Origin: Mesorhizobium amorphae CCNWGS0123
GTDB taxonomy: Bacteria > Pseudomonadota > Alphaproteobacteria > Rhizobiales > Rhizobiaceae
Direction of reading: 5' to 3'
DNA length: 64,000 nucleotides
NCBI RefSeq assembly: GCF_001686985.1
Contig: NZ_CP015322.1
Coordinates: 248,001 to 312,000, forward strand
Part shown: positions 26,737-35,574 of the stretch, piece by piece
How the letters are laid out: the number at the start of each line of letters is the position of its first letter
Position numbering within the stretch: the first letter of the stretch is position 1
Translations under genes and position numbers: made by a program
The notes under the pieces: generated by a model
What the model was told of the DNA's origin: nothing
Database searches by the model: none
The model's input: the letters and a program-made list of their open reading frames with translations, nothing else

Positions 26737-26922
26737 TTGGCAAGGCAGCTTGAGGCCCGGGAAAGCATTTCCCCCGTACTTCGATACGCGACCTGGTTGC
26801 CATCGCTCGAAACACGCCTACTTGAACTCGTCTGGGCTACCGATCAGCGGGCCGAAACGCGCTTTCGTGGAATCTTCCTGTCGCACCACAGCAACCCGAG
26901 CACCCGAAAGTCCTACGCCTAA
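26737..26922 (+). pseudogene. N-terminal remnant of a tyrosine recombinase
   Basis: A short frame contains ETRFRGIFLSHHSNPSTRKSYA, the opening of the SAM-like DNA-binding domain of phage-type integrases (pattern F-x(n)-NPNTRRAYARA). It stops right after SYA and no catalytic R-H-R-Y domain follows. Only a remnant, and the match is short. Confidence 0.4.
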
Positions 26923-27149
26923 GCGGTGATCAGTTTAAGAAGTCGGCTGATGTCGGTCATTTAATCCAGATGGTGAAGTCTCTTGTTGTTACGTGGAAGC
27001 CGGGGTCGACCCGATCAGAGGCACTATGTCAAACGACTACCCGAGGCCGTCAACGACCTTCGGGCAGTCTCGGTAGCTTTCATCTTGTGTCTTGTGCTCC
27101 TGATATTGCTCATGCTTCTCGGTCCGATCGTTGGCTTGATAACGGGGTA
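26923..27149 (+). other. unrecognised stretch with a hydrophobic peptide
   Basis: One frame ending at 27150 reads AVNDLRAVSVAFILCLVLLILLMLL (in parts) and GPIVGLITG, a perfect single membrane span, but has no ATG. It could be the end of a lost membrane gene. No name can be given. Confidence 0.25.
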
Positions 27150-27332
27150 AGACCTCAACGGTGTGCCATTCTCATCGTGCACGAGATAGAACCACCTGCG
27201 AAGCTGACCGAGCCGGGATCGATAAGGGACTGCACGGCCCCGCCGACCGCCACACCCATTCGTCTCCGCACTTGCCGTTACCTCCGGCCAGGCTAAGGTC
27301 GGCGAAGTGCTCTTGTCCATTGAGGCGATCAA
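27150..27332 (+). pseudogene. remnant of the biotin-carrier end of a pyruvate carboxylase
   Basis: Near its right end one frame reads SALAVTSGQAKVGEVLLSIEAIK, matching the biotin domain of the intact enzyme at 35575-39045 (SALAVAAGQAVKAGDVLLSIEAMK). The biotin-accepting motif EAMKM has become EAIKC. The segment before it is only faintly similar. It is joined directly to the broken permease gene read from the other strand. Confidence 0.5.
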
Positions 27333-28028
27333 GTGCGGCGGCAGCGCGTAGCGCGCAACGATGCGCCATTCCGAGATCCCAAAGGAGCGAGCCATCCGTA
27401 TGTGGTTTTCCCCCAGGATCTCAAGCATCGACGCGCGCACCAGTCGGGAGATGTAGCCGACCCAGCCAATCCCTATGGCGAAAGCTGGAAGAATGAGATA
27501 GGTAAGCCCATCCCAGAATCCATTGCCGGCTCCGACCGCTGGCAACCAGCGCAGAGTTACGGCAAAAATCAGCAGCGCATAGACTGCCATTACGAAGGAC
27601 GGAATGGCGATGGTGGCGACCGACAGGACGCCGGTTACCTGGTCGATCACGGAGTTACGCCTTATCGCCGAGTAGCAGCCGAGCGGCACGGCTATCACGA
27701 CTGCCCATAAGATCGACACCAAAATTAATTCGATCGTATATGGCAATTGCTCAAAGACGATTTCGGCAACAGGTCTCTGGCTGAACACATCAAAACCGAG
27801 ATCGCCATGGAGCAATCCACCGAAGAAGGTAGCGATTTGCGCGACGAACGGCTTGTCCAGCCCCATCTGCTCATGGAGCTGCGCCTTCATTTCGGGAGTC
27901 GCCCGCGGGCCGAGCAGAACCGCTGCAGGATCGCCGGGCACTGCTCTGATCATCAGGAACAGTAGCGTCACCGCGATCACAATAATTGTGATCGCGAGGA
28001 CGAGCCGTTTGAGCAGATAGAGCCACAT
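27327..28028 (-). pseudogene. peptide ABC transporter permease (DppB type), 3' end lost
   Basis: The first ~234 residues are a normal DppB/OppB permease: MWLYLLKRLVLAITIIVIAV, the GDPAAVLLGPRATPE loop, GDLGFDVFSQRPVAEI and the EAA-type loop around EILGENHIRMARSFGIS. At ARYALP the homology ends and the frame runs on to 27024 through the reverse of a pyruvate carboxylase remnant, so the last two membrane spans are missing. It follows the binding-protein gene's coding direction but is placed after it, ten bases beyond its stop. Without the second permease and ATPases, the system is not complete here. Confidence 0.85.
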
Positions 28029-28037
28029 TTCTTCCGA

Positions 28038-29630
28038 TCACGTCGAGACCGGCTTGAAATCGAGGTAAAGCGGGATGCCGTCCGGACGGGTTGCGGCCTC
28101 TTCTATCTTGGTGGTCCGATACATGAGCGGCCAGCTCACATTAGATAGGAAGCGATAGGCGCCGGACTCCTCCATCAGGTCCTGCATCTCGTAATAGATC
28201 TTGGCGCGCTCGCCGGGGTCGCTGACCGTGAACCCTTTCTCGCTGAGCTCGTCGAAACGCTGACTGCGGAAGCGCTCCCAATTCCACACGCCAACTTGTT
28301 CTTGCTTGGCCCACCACGTCGCGGTGTGCGGGTCCGCCTGCGAGTAGAATTGTTGGACGTAGAGTTGCAAGGCCTTCCATCGCTCGCCCTCAGACTCCAT
28401 GCCGGTCGTCCAAAACGAGCCGGAATCTTGGAGATTGATCTCAACCGTGATGCCGATTTGCGAGAGCTGCGCCTGGACTGTCTCGGCTATCGTTTTAAAA
28501 GTGCTTGTGTTCAGGCAATCGATGCTCAAGGTGAGATCGCTAACACCGGCCTTTTCCAGGAACTCCTTGGCCTTCGCCAGATCCCCTTCCGGCGGGACGA
28601 GCGCTTTCTCGCGGTGCCCGATAAGGCCCGGAGCAACGGCGCCAGTGGCAACGACGGCCTGACCACCATAGGCGGCGTCCAGAATCTGCGGCACATTGAT
28701 CGCCCATTGGATCGCCTTACGGACGTTGATGTCCTTGAGCTTTGGGTGATCCACATTCATGCCGAGCCAATTATAGTAGAGCGAGGGAAAATTCTCGATC
28801 TTGGTGTCGGCGGGCGGGGCGACCTTTAAGGTCGCAAGAGAATCTGAACTAATTGTAGTGATGTCAACGTCGCCCGCGCGATAGGCGCGCTCCGCTGCCT
28901 TGACGTCATCTATCAGCAGGAGACGGATTTCGTCAAAGCCCGGCTTGGGGCCTGACCACTCAGCATTACGGGTCATGAGCAGAAATTGGCCGGGCTTAAA
29001 GTCGGCGATTACATATGGGCCGGAGAATGCGGGCGGCTTCAAGCCGAAGTCACCACCGTCCTTGGTTGCCTTCATCACCGCGTCTTCAGAAACGATATGG
29101 CCAACCCCATAGGGGAGCACGACGTTCCAGAGGGGCACGTATGGCGTCTTCAGAACGATCACGCCAGTAAGATCATCCTCTATCTCAACACGGTCGAGCG
29201 GGCCCCAATCGCCTTTTACCGGCGAATTATGCTTGATGACGCGCTCGAAAGAGAATTTGACGTCTCTGGCAGTCAGCTCGCCGTGACCGCCAGTGAACTT
29301 GATGCCCTTCTTAAGGCGGAAGCGGACATGGGTCGGATCGACCTGCTCGATCTTTTCTGCCGCCTCGAGCTCCCAGCCCCATTCTGAGCCCGGCTTGTAG
29401 CGCGTGAGCTTCGAGTAAATGCAGCTCATCACATCCGTGTCGCCTTGGCCGACGTAGAAGCCAGGATCGAGCTTGACGATGTCGCCACTAGAACGCGCCA
29501 CGAGCACCTTGCCTTCGGCCGCCCAGATGGCTTGCGACAACGGCATGCCGCCTGCGACGACTCCCCCGCCAAGCACAGCGCCGGTCTTGAGAAAGGACCG
29601 GCGGCTCATATTGCCTATGGCATGCTTCAT
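28038..29630 (-). CDS. periplasmic peptide-binding protein of an ABC transporter (SBP family 5)
   Basis: 530 residues with a twin-arginine type signal (MSRRSFLKTGAVLGGGVVAG). The family 5 fold is clear: SSGDIVKLDPGFYVGQGD, LKKGIKFTGGHGELTARDVKFSFERV, the hinge FSGPYVIADFKPGQ, NVRKAIQWAINVPQILDAAYGG and an ending with MQDLMEESGAYRFLS. These proteins bind di- or oligopeptides or similar ligands. The gene begins the transport operon whose permease is broken. A ~70-base leader block upstream (29771-29843) is shared with the CocE-type hydrolase gene. Confidence 0.92.
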   Translation of the reverse strand: MKHAIGNMSRRSFLKTGAVLGGGVVAGGMPLSQAIWAAEGKVLVARSSGDIVKLDPGFYVGQGDTDVMSCIYSKLTRYKPGSEWGWELEAAEKIEQVDPTHVRFRLKKGIKFTGGHGELTARDVKFSFERVIKHNSPVKGDWGPLDRVEIEDDLTGVIVLKTPYVPLWNVVLPYGVGHIVSEDAVMKATKDGGDFGLKPPAFSGPYVIADFKPGQFLLMTRNAEWSGPKPGFDEIRLLLIDDVKAAERAYRAGDVDITTISSDSLATLKVAPPADTKIENFPSLYYNWLGMNVDHPKLKDINVRKAIQWAINVPQILDAAYGGQAVVATGAVAPGLIGHREKALVPPEGDLAKAKEFLEKAGVSDLTLSIDCLNTSTFKTIAETVQAQLSQIGITVEINLQDSGSFWTTGMESEGERWKALQLYVQQFYSQADPHTATWWAKQEQVGVWNWERFRSQRFDELSEKGFTVSDPGERAKIYYEMQDLMEESGAYRFLSNVSWPLMYRTTKIEEAATRPDGIPLYLDFKPVST

Positions 29631-29770
29631 GATCTGTTCCCTTTTTTAGTCGATATTCAGTCTCCGGGACGCTTACGTCCATTTCAGCCTGTGTGTTGAA
29701 GTCATCATTTGATTTTGAGATGAGACCACGCTGGTTGAAGGCAACTTCCGTCACGGGCTGTTTCACACCT

Positions 29771-29843
29771 AGGAACGCTAGGGACGCGGCAGCAACAAAA
29801 CAACGGAACAAAAAGTTATGTGCCGCACGACTAAATGTTATCG
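29771..29843 (-). promoter_or_regulatory. conserved leader block upstream of the binding-protein gene
   Basis: On the minus strand: GATAACATTTAGTC, then TGCGGCACATAACTTTTT, then CCGTTGT, and after a variable piece CTAGCGTTCC. The same elements in the same order and nearly the same spacing occur at 33396-33467 upstream of the hydrolase gene. Starts about 140 bases before the ATG. A shared promoter/operator is the simplest reading. Confidence 0.5.
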
Positions 29844-29969
29844 GATGATGGTGGCTCTGCAGGCCAGCCGATGTCTCGTTGCGTCCGATGTTGCCTTGGC
29901 GCACTCGGCAGCCCACTCCGGCGGGATTGGATTGTGGTCCCGATCTGTCGATCAGCCATTGCGACAGGT

Positions 29970-30300
29970 CTGGACGTCCTCTCGCTCAATCGCAGTAAAT
30001 CGCGGTAACCGGAAACACCAAATGATTCGGCCGGTCGGATAGCCTTCGACCTGAAGGATTGCGGTCAAGCCTGCGAGATGAGCTATGAGCCGCCGGTCTT
30101 TCGGTCCGGCGAATAGACATAGGCGCCGCCCCCGGCGGGTCGGTCCCCCCATGGTCGATCGGGCATAGGCCCCAAGCTGCCCAGTCTTGGTCTTGCCGCG
30201 GCCAGGATCGAGCACCGGCGCGGCGTCTGGTCGGCGAAGCGTTTTGGTGAAGTCTTCAGCGCTGACGGCCTTACTTTCTACCTTGGTTCCAGGAACCGAT
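29970..30300 (-). pseudogene. IS66 transposase fragment
   Basis: PVLDPGRGKTKTGQLGAYAR and, in shifted frames, RPWGGTDPPGAAYVYS and AHLAGLTAILQVEGY are the IS66 TnpC motif region around its second catalytic Asp. Only ~100 codons remain with several frameshifts. Confidence 0.7.
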
Positions 30301-30865
30301 GACGTTGAACCTCACCAGCCTGCCTCGACCGCCCTCTCTCAGCGAATTTGCAGACCTCTCAGCACACTACCCGCGATACCAGCAAGCGACGCGCCCGAGC
30401 GGCGATTTTCCGGTCCCAGTTCACGGTGACGATACACAACCCCTGCACTCCACGACACTCTTACACAGCGGCCATCATTGTTGTGCGGCGCATTGTGCGA
30501 CACCAATGAGTTTCGGCACGGACTCTCATACCTTGCGGCGGCGTCCCGCGCCTACTTGTCTACACCCAGATTCTGGATGCTGGGGTAACAGATGCCTCAG
30601 ATTCTGCTTGCCGATAGCGCGTTGTGAGACCGCCATATGGCAGCCGCGCCCACTTCATCAGGGAGCCAAGGCGGGCAGGCTGCGGGCAGGCTGATGAACG
30701 AATCTCGCTCGCCAACTTGCGCCAAAGATCCCCAACCACCCATCACACATTTCGCAAGCTTGGTCGACCAGACGCGCAGGCTGTTCGTTGGTAGATATTC
30801 TCGATCTCACGAACATTGCGCCGCGTCTCGCTATCGCTCACGTTATGCCATTCACGATCCGGGTA
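30301..30865. other. no gene recognised
   Basis: About 560 bases of short, unrecognised frames between the IS66 remnant and the hydrolase gene. Confidence 0.4.
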
Positions 30866-33007
30866 TCAAACAAGCATGCGCGGGATAGTACGATTCCAAG
30901 TCTTGGCGAAGACTTCTTTGTCGTGCTCGAAGGCCTTTATCTGACCAACAACTAAAAAATTGTCTGTGGTCAAGCTGAATCGCAGACGGCTCTCGATGCG
31001 GACATCCCAGTCGCTGCGATTATACGTCGTAATGAACTGGGTCTCGACCTTGGCGCTGGTCGGATCGTGTTCAAATATTTCCGTTACCTCGTTGGCAGTC
31101 GACCACAATTCTGTGCCGATCGCATCAATCCTATATCGATCGCCGGGCACGGCGGTGCGTATCGTAAGTTTGCCCGTTGCGACATCCCATTCAGAGATTG
31201 TGGTCGGCGCTGGGGCTTTCTGTAGCACCGTTCGTCCGGAGGTGGGTTCGGGCATGAAGGGGTCGAAGGGCTTCAACTCCTTATCCTCGGCCCGCGGCGG
31301 TCGTACGGGCAGCTCGAGCTCGGACCCACCGGCATAAACTGTAAGGACCACCGGCTCCGGCGATGGCCAATAAGCCGGCCAATATGAGGTCGACACGGCA
31401 ACACGAATGCGCCTGCCCGATTTGAAAACATGGGCACAATCCCTCAGTGCCAAGCGGATGCGATAGCGCTTGCCGGGCTCCAGCGGCTCAGGAAACTCAT
31501 GACTGTCCCGGTGGGTCAGATTCAGCACATCGTAAGAGATCCGCTTTGATTGACCGTCGGGCTCGACTTCATTGAGTCGAACGGCCAAGAGCGCAACCGG
31601 CATGTCGGACGCTAGATCGAGAGTGACCACCGGCGCGCCGAGTATCTCGAAATCGCCCTCGAGCGGCTCGGAATCGAATGTCAGCGAGCGAGCGTCGTCA
31701 ATGCGCTGATCGGTCGGCAGCTCCGTGTCGATGTCCATCGCGTGCCAACTCGGCGCCGTTATTCCCACTGTCTGCAAAGGCTTCAGAACATGTGCCGTTT
31801 CGGTGCCGGCATTGTTCTCCAGTCCGTCCTTGGTGAGATAGAGTTTGCGCGGCCTGATGCGCGGGGACGGCCAGATCTCCTCAGCCACCCACCGACCGGG
31901 ACTCTGGTGTATGCCGCGCATTGCCGGCTCCTGTTGCATCCATACCCGGTACATCGGCTCGGCCATGGTGCCCGTATCGACGTCCTTGAGCCAGTAATCC
32001 CACCAACGCAGCGCCTCGGGGAGCCAGTCTATCGCCGGCTCCGGATCGCCACTGTTCGGATATTGGTGCCCCCAGGGGCCGACCAGGCCTTTACGTGGGC
32101 ATTTCAGGTTGGCCAGCATGCGCGGGATCGTGCGCTGATAAGGATCTGCCCAACCCCCCACGGCATAGACGGGGCATTGAATGGCACCATAGTCCTCATT
32201 GACTGACGCGCGCTTCCAGAATGCGTCGCGGTGCTGGTGGGTAAGCCAGTTCACGGGGTAGTAGTCCACGTTCTGGAGACGCTCCATCCACATGTCGCGC
32301 CAGCGGTCCCCAACAATGGCTGGATCGGGAGGACGGCAACAATAAGCGGGATAAACAACACCCCACTCAAAGAAATTACAATCGTGGATTAAGCCACCGT
32401 TGAAGGGCTCTTCGGAATAGCGGTCCTCAGTCGAGCAAACCGTGATGATCGCCTTGAGCTCGGGCGGACGTCGTGCAGCCACCTGCAGTGCGCTGTAACC
32501 GCCCCAGGAGATCCCGAACATGCCGACCTTGCCGGTACACCAAGGCTGCCTGGCGAGCCAGGCGATGATCTCGACGCCGTCGTCCTGCTCCAGTTCAACA
32601 TACTCGTCCTGCGGCAGTCCCTCGGAATCCCCCGATCCGCGAATGTCCGGCCGCACACAGGCATATCCGTAAGAAGCCAAGTAGGGGTGCATGGCGTCAT
32701 CACGAAGACGCGTGTTGTCGCGCTTGCGGTAAGGGATGTACTCCATCAGCACTGGCACCGGATTGCTCTCGGCATCGTCCGGCAGCCACAAGCGCGCCGC
32801 AATCTTGGTGCCGTCGGACATCGGAATCCAGATGTTTTCGATTTCACGCACTTTGCGCGGACCCCTTCGCACCACGGCCTGTGATGTCTCGGGCTCGTCC
32901 GGCGTGGCCGCAAATGCCTTGGCACTGACGCTGGTGAGAAGTGCCGCGTGATCGTCGCTGGACGGCGCGGCGAGCGCTCCTGTGTTCATGAGGGGCAACT
33001 TCGTCAT
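30866..33007 (-). CDS. CocE/NonD family alpha/beta hydrolase (X-Pro dipeptidyl-peptidase type)
   Basis: 713 residues from the ATG at 33007, placed six bases after AGGGAG; an ATG two codons earlier overlaps that site. The hydrolase domain starts at IWIPMSDGTKIAARLWLP; the nucleophile elbow is GISWGG; CVRPDIRGSGDSEG and GPWGHQYPNSGDPEP (catalytic His) follow. The C-terminal jelly-roll domain carries SYWPAYWPSPEPV. The S15 family includes X-prolyl dipeptidyl-peptidases and acyl esterases such as cocaine esterase. No signal peptide is seen, so probably cytoplasmic. A leader shared with the peptide-binding protein suggests a joint role in peptide use, though an ester or amide substrate is equally possible. 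Confidence 0.88.
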   Translation of the reverse strand: MTKLPLMNTGALAAPSSDDHAALLTSVSAKAFAATPDEPETSQAVVRRGPRKVREIENIWIPMSDGTKIAARLWLPDDAESNPVPVLMEYIPYRKRDNTRLRDDAMHPYLASYGYACVRPDIRGSGDSEGLPQDEYVELEQDDGVEIIAWLARQPWCTGKVGMFGISWGGYSALQVAARRPPELKAIITVCSTEDRYSEEPFNGGLIHDCNFFEWGVVYPAYCCRPPDPAIVGDRWRDMWMERLQNVDYYPVNWLTHQHRDAFWKRASVNEDYGAIQCPVYAVGGWADPYQRTIPRMLANLKCPRKGLVGPWGHQYPNSGDPEPAIDWLPEALRWWDYWLKDVDTGTMAEPMYRVWMQQEPAMRGIHQSPGRWVAEEIWPSPRIRPRKLYLTKDGLENNAGTETAHVLKPLQTVGITAPSWHAMDIDTELPTDQRIDDARSLTFDSEPLEGDFEILGAPVVTLDLASDMPVALLAVRLNEVEPDGQSKRISYDVLNLTHRDSHEFPEPLEPGKRYRIRLALRDCAHVFKSGRRIRVAVSTSYWPAYWPSPEPVVLTVYAGGSELELPVRPPRAEDKELKPFDPFMPEPTSGRTVLQKAPAPTTISEWDVATGKLTIRTAVPGDRYRIDAIGTELWSTANEVTEIFEHDPTSAKVETQFITTYNRSDWDVRIESRLRFSLTTDNFLVVGQIKAFEHDKEVFAKTWNRTIPRMLV

Positions 33008-33395
33008 TCGCATCTCCCTTCCGGTCCGGTTCTCGTCGCAGTCGCTGCCCTTGGGTTAAGCCACTGACCTTTTTGATACGAGAGCGATGCCCTGCAGCGC
33101 GCTGAAAATCCGACATCGAGAGGGCACCTCGCTAGCCAGAAAAGCGTGAAGTACGAAAAGCGCGCTATTGCTTGTGCATCCGCCACCTTTGAGCTCGGTA
33201 GATCAGGAAGCTCGGCCGCCCACGTGCGGCTCATTCTGCCATCCTATGTGACGCTCTACGTGCGCCCTGGAGCGAAGAATGCGTCTCCCTAGAGTTTTCG
33301 ACTGAGGCGTTTGGGGACTTCGCAAACCGAGTGTTCATCTCTGCAACTGCACCTTTGATGACGACTTTCCCCGAAGTTTGCCTCTCATCGGTCCG

Positions 33396-33467
33396 GGAAC
33401 GCTAGCGGCGGGGGCGGCTACAGCACAACGGTATAAAAAGTCATGTGCCGCAGGAATAAATGTTATC
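33396..33467 (-). promoter_or_regulatory. conserved leader block upstream of the hydrolase gene
   Basis: Minus strand GATAACATTTATTC, TGCGGCACATGACTTTTT, ACCGTTGT and CTAGCGTTCC, collinear with 29771-29843. GATAACATTTATTC contains the dyad ATAA-N3-TTAT, of a kind bound by LysR-type regulators. A third, weaker match to the first element lies at 34436-34450, at the start of the LysR pseudogene. It begins about 390 bases before the hydrolase start. Confidence 0.5.
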
Positions 33468-33479
33468 AGGCGCATGTCA

Positions 33480-34440
33480 GGCCTTGATGCCACCTGGTGT
33501 CGCGCGCTGTGTGGAGCTGGTGTCGCCCTGCTGTCTTCCCCCAGCCGACGTTGGCCGGAGGGGGTTGAGATCTGCGACCTGTGTCATCACCCAATTGCGG
33601 AATTCGTCCCACTCAAGTGCAGTATCCGGAATGACCAAATGATGTTTTCTACCAAGTAGGTAGCTCTCGCTCAGAGGCCTCATCAAGGTGCCTTCATTGA
33701 GGACATCACTTACCAAATGACGCCAGCCCAGCCCGATGCCATTGCCTCTGATCACAGACTGCCTTGTTGGATGAAGTCGAAAGGGATCCCGAACTTGTCC
33801 AAGCCCGTGCACCAGTCGAAGGGAGACTAGGGGTAGCCGGACCAAATGCTGATCGTCCATAACCAGGAGGACTCGCTTACCAGATCCTCCGGCGTGAGAA
33901 TACGCGGGAATGTGTCTGATATGATTACTGCAACCTGAAAGACTTCCGCGCCGGAGAACTCGTTGGCGGTGAACCTAGGACGCGCCAGACACCCCATGAC
34001 CCCGGACATATCAAACCCGTCCGTCGCTGGCGCCGGGCTGCGTTCGAGGAGACCAAGGCAGGTCTACTTCGGGGTTGTTCGCGACGAAATCGCCAATCCG
34101 ATGGCTCATAAACGGCGTTGCAAACGACATCGGCATGCCGACGGTCGACCGTCGGCTTTCTGCCTATCTTCACATGTCAAAAGCCGCTGCAATATGCGCC
34201 AGCTAAGGGTCGCAGCTTCAAACAACTCCTCGCCAGCGGGTGACAATGATACCTTCTGGTTTCCGCGATCAAAGAGCTGGATGTCTAGGTGGTCCTCCAG
34301 CGTCAGGATATGGCGGGCTCACCGCCTGCCTGAGTGACCGAAAGCTCTTGGCAGCCTTGGTAAGACTCAAATGCCCGTGCGGCAGCTTCAAATGCGCGTA
34401 GCGCACTCAACGATGCCCTCGATAATCCTTCGACATGAGT
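33480..34440 (-). pseudogene. LysR family regulator (GcvA-like), multiply frameshifted
   Basis: Reading leftward from 34440: ASLSALRAFEAAARAFESYQG, QELSVTQAG (helix-turn-helix), then in other frames LEDHLDIQLFD, SLSPAGEELFEAA, then FPRILTPEDLV and finally SVIRGNGIGLGWRHLVSDVLNEGTLMRPL. Together these span a full ~300-residue LysR protein with at least three frame changes. Placed just upstream of the hydrolase on the same strand, it was probably its regulator. Confidence 0.75.
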
Positions 34441-34450
34441 AATTGTTATC

Positions 34451-34924
34451 CCGGCCCTGATAAAAAGTAAATTGCATCCCGCGCCGTTACCTATAAGGAT
34501 CGCGAAGTTCAATATCAAATGACCAGGCTGCGAGCCACGCAATAGCCAAGCAATAAATGTTCCCCGAACATTGCCGTGGTTCGCTAGGAAACGAATTCGA
34601 GGTGCAACTTAGAGCCTCCGAACCGTGTGCATGGTGACGTCCACGCCGTTTGCGAGCGGGGAAAAGATCGATGAGGCCGCCCGATACAAGGATCACGTCG
34701 ATGACCTGATCAACAATATGGCTCTTCAACTATTCTGGACTACGGCGGACCCTGGTTCCGCCTGGCCGGCGCTATCAAATACCTCCCGAGCAGCGCCGGT
34801 CTCCTCTTGCGGTGACGAGATCGTGAGCCGGGCGTGCAACGGTCCCATTCGTCGAATGGCATCGACGTCGGCTCGCCTTGCTGTATGTGCATACTCCTAT
34901 GGTGCGAACTCTGCCGGGGAACGA
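34451..34924. other. no gene recognised
   Basis: About 470 bases with short frames only. It begins with a moderately AT-rich patch that may have held the LysR gene promoter. Confidence 0.35.
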
Positions 34925-35150
34925 TTGCTCGCTGGATCTCCGTGAACAGATCGCGCGTTTTGTTTACTGCGGTCATTCGCGGCAATCGGCGGCGGCTCAT
35001 TTTGGCGTCTCTGGTGAGAAGCGGTTGTCGTCGTTTTGCGCAAATGGCAGCCTTGGGCGAGCCCGAGGGCGGTTGCCGCTACTCGAGGCTTGCGGTACGA
35101 ACCCAGGGGCAATCGTTCAACAGCGCGGCGATGAAGTGTTAACGGAGCGA
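34925..35150 (+). pseudogene. IS630 transposase N-terminal fragment
   Basis: LDLREQIARFVYCGHSRQSAAAHFGVS is the helix-turn-helix opening of IS630-type transposases; in a shifted frame it goes on as AALGEPEGGCRYSRL. No DDE domain follows. Confidence 0.65.
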
Positions 35151-35574
35151 ACCATGACGCCATGATGAGTTCCGGACAGGCGGGCCACATTGAACAATAT
35201 GGCCTCGAGAACACAGCTCACGGACTGAGTAAGACGACGGGATCCTCCACCAGCCTCTCGCAGGACCCAGCGCGACACTCTCGCCTCCCATAGGCTCCCA
35301 TCAGCAAACGTGCCGGTCATCCGCGTCATGCCGTTCCACCAGTGAAAAGGCTCACGTTTTTCCGGAGCAGCCGCTGTAAAGAAGGTGGCTCGCGACGTAG
35401 AAGGCAATTCTGTCCACAAAAGCGGCCAGCCGAGCGTCAGCGCATGGCTGGTCCTCTAGCGCTTCAAAGCGATCATTGTCGTATCGCACCCAGAAAACGG
35501 CTGCCTAATCCATGCTCAATGCGTGCACTGGCAACGCAGACGGCATCGTCAAGCGCATCCTTTGGAGGAGTCGA
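35151..35574. other. upstream region of pyc, no gene recognised
   Basis: A minus-strand frame (35117-35419) is open but unrecognised. The promoter of pyc should lie in the last 100-200 bases; no regulatory motif was identified. Confidence 0.35.

Noticed and set aside
32745..32765. TGGCACCGGATTGC, sigma-54-like
   Set aside because: Spacing between GG and GC is nine, not ten, and it lies inside the hydrolase coding sequence on the wrong strand.
33095..33125. Similarity of AATCCGACATCGAGAGGGC to 18649-18670
   Set aside because: About 20 bases with mismatches; the second includes the NifA site by chance, and no sigma-54 element is near 33100.
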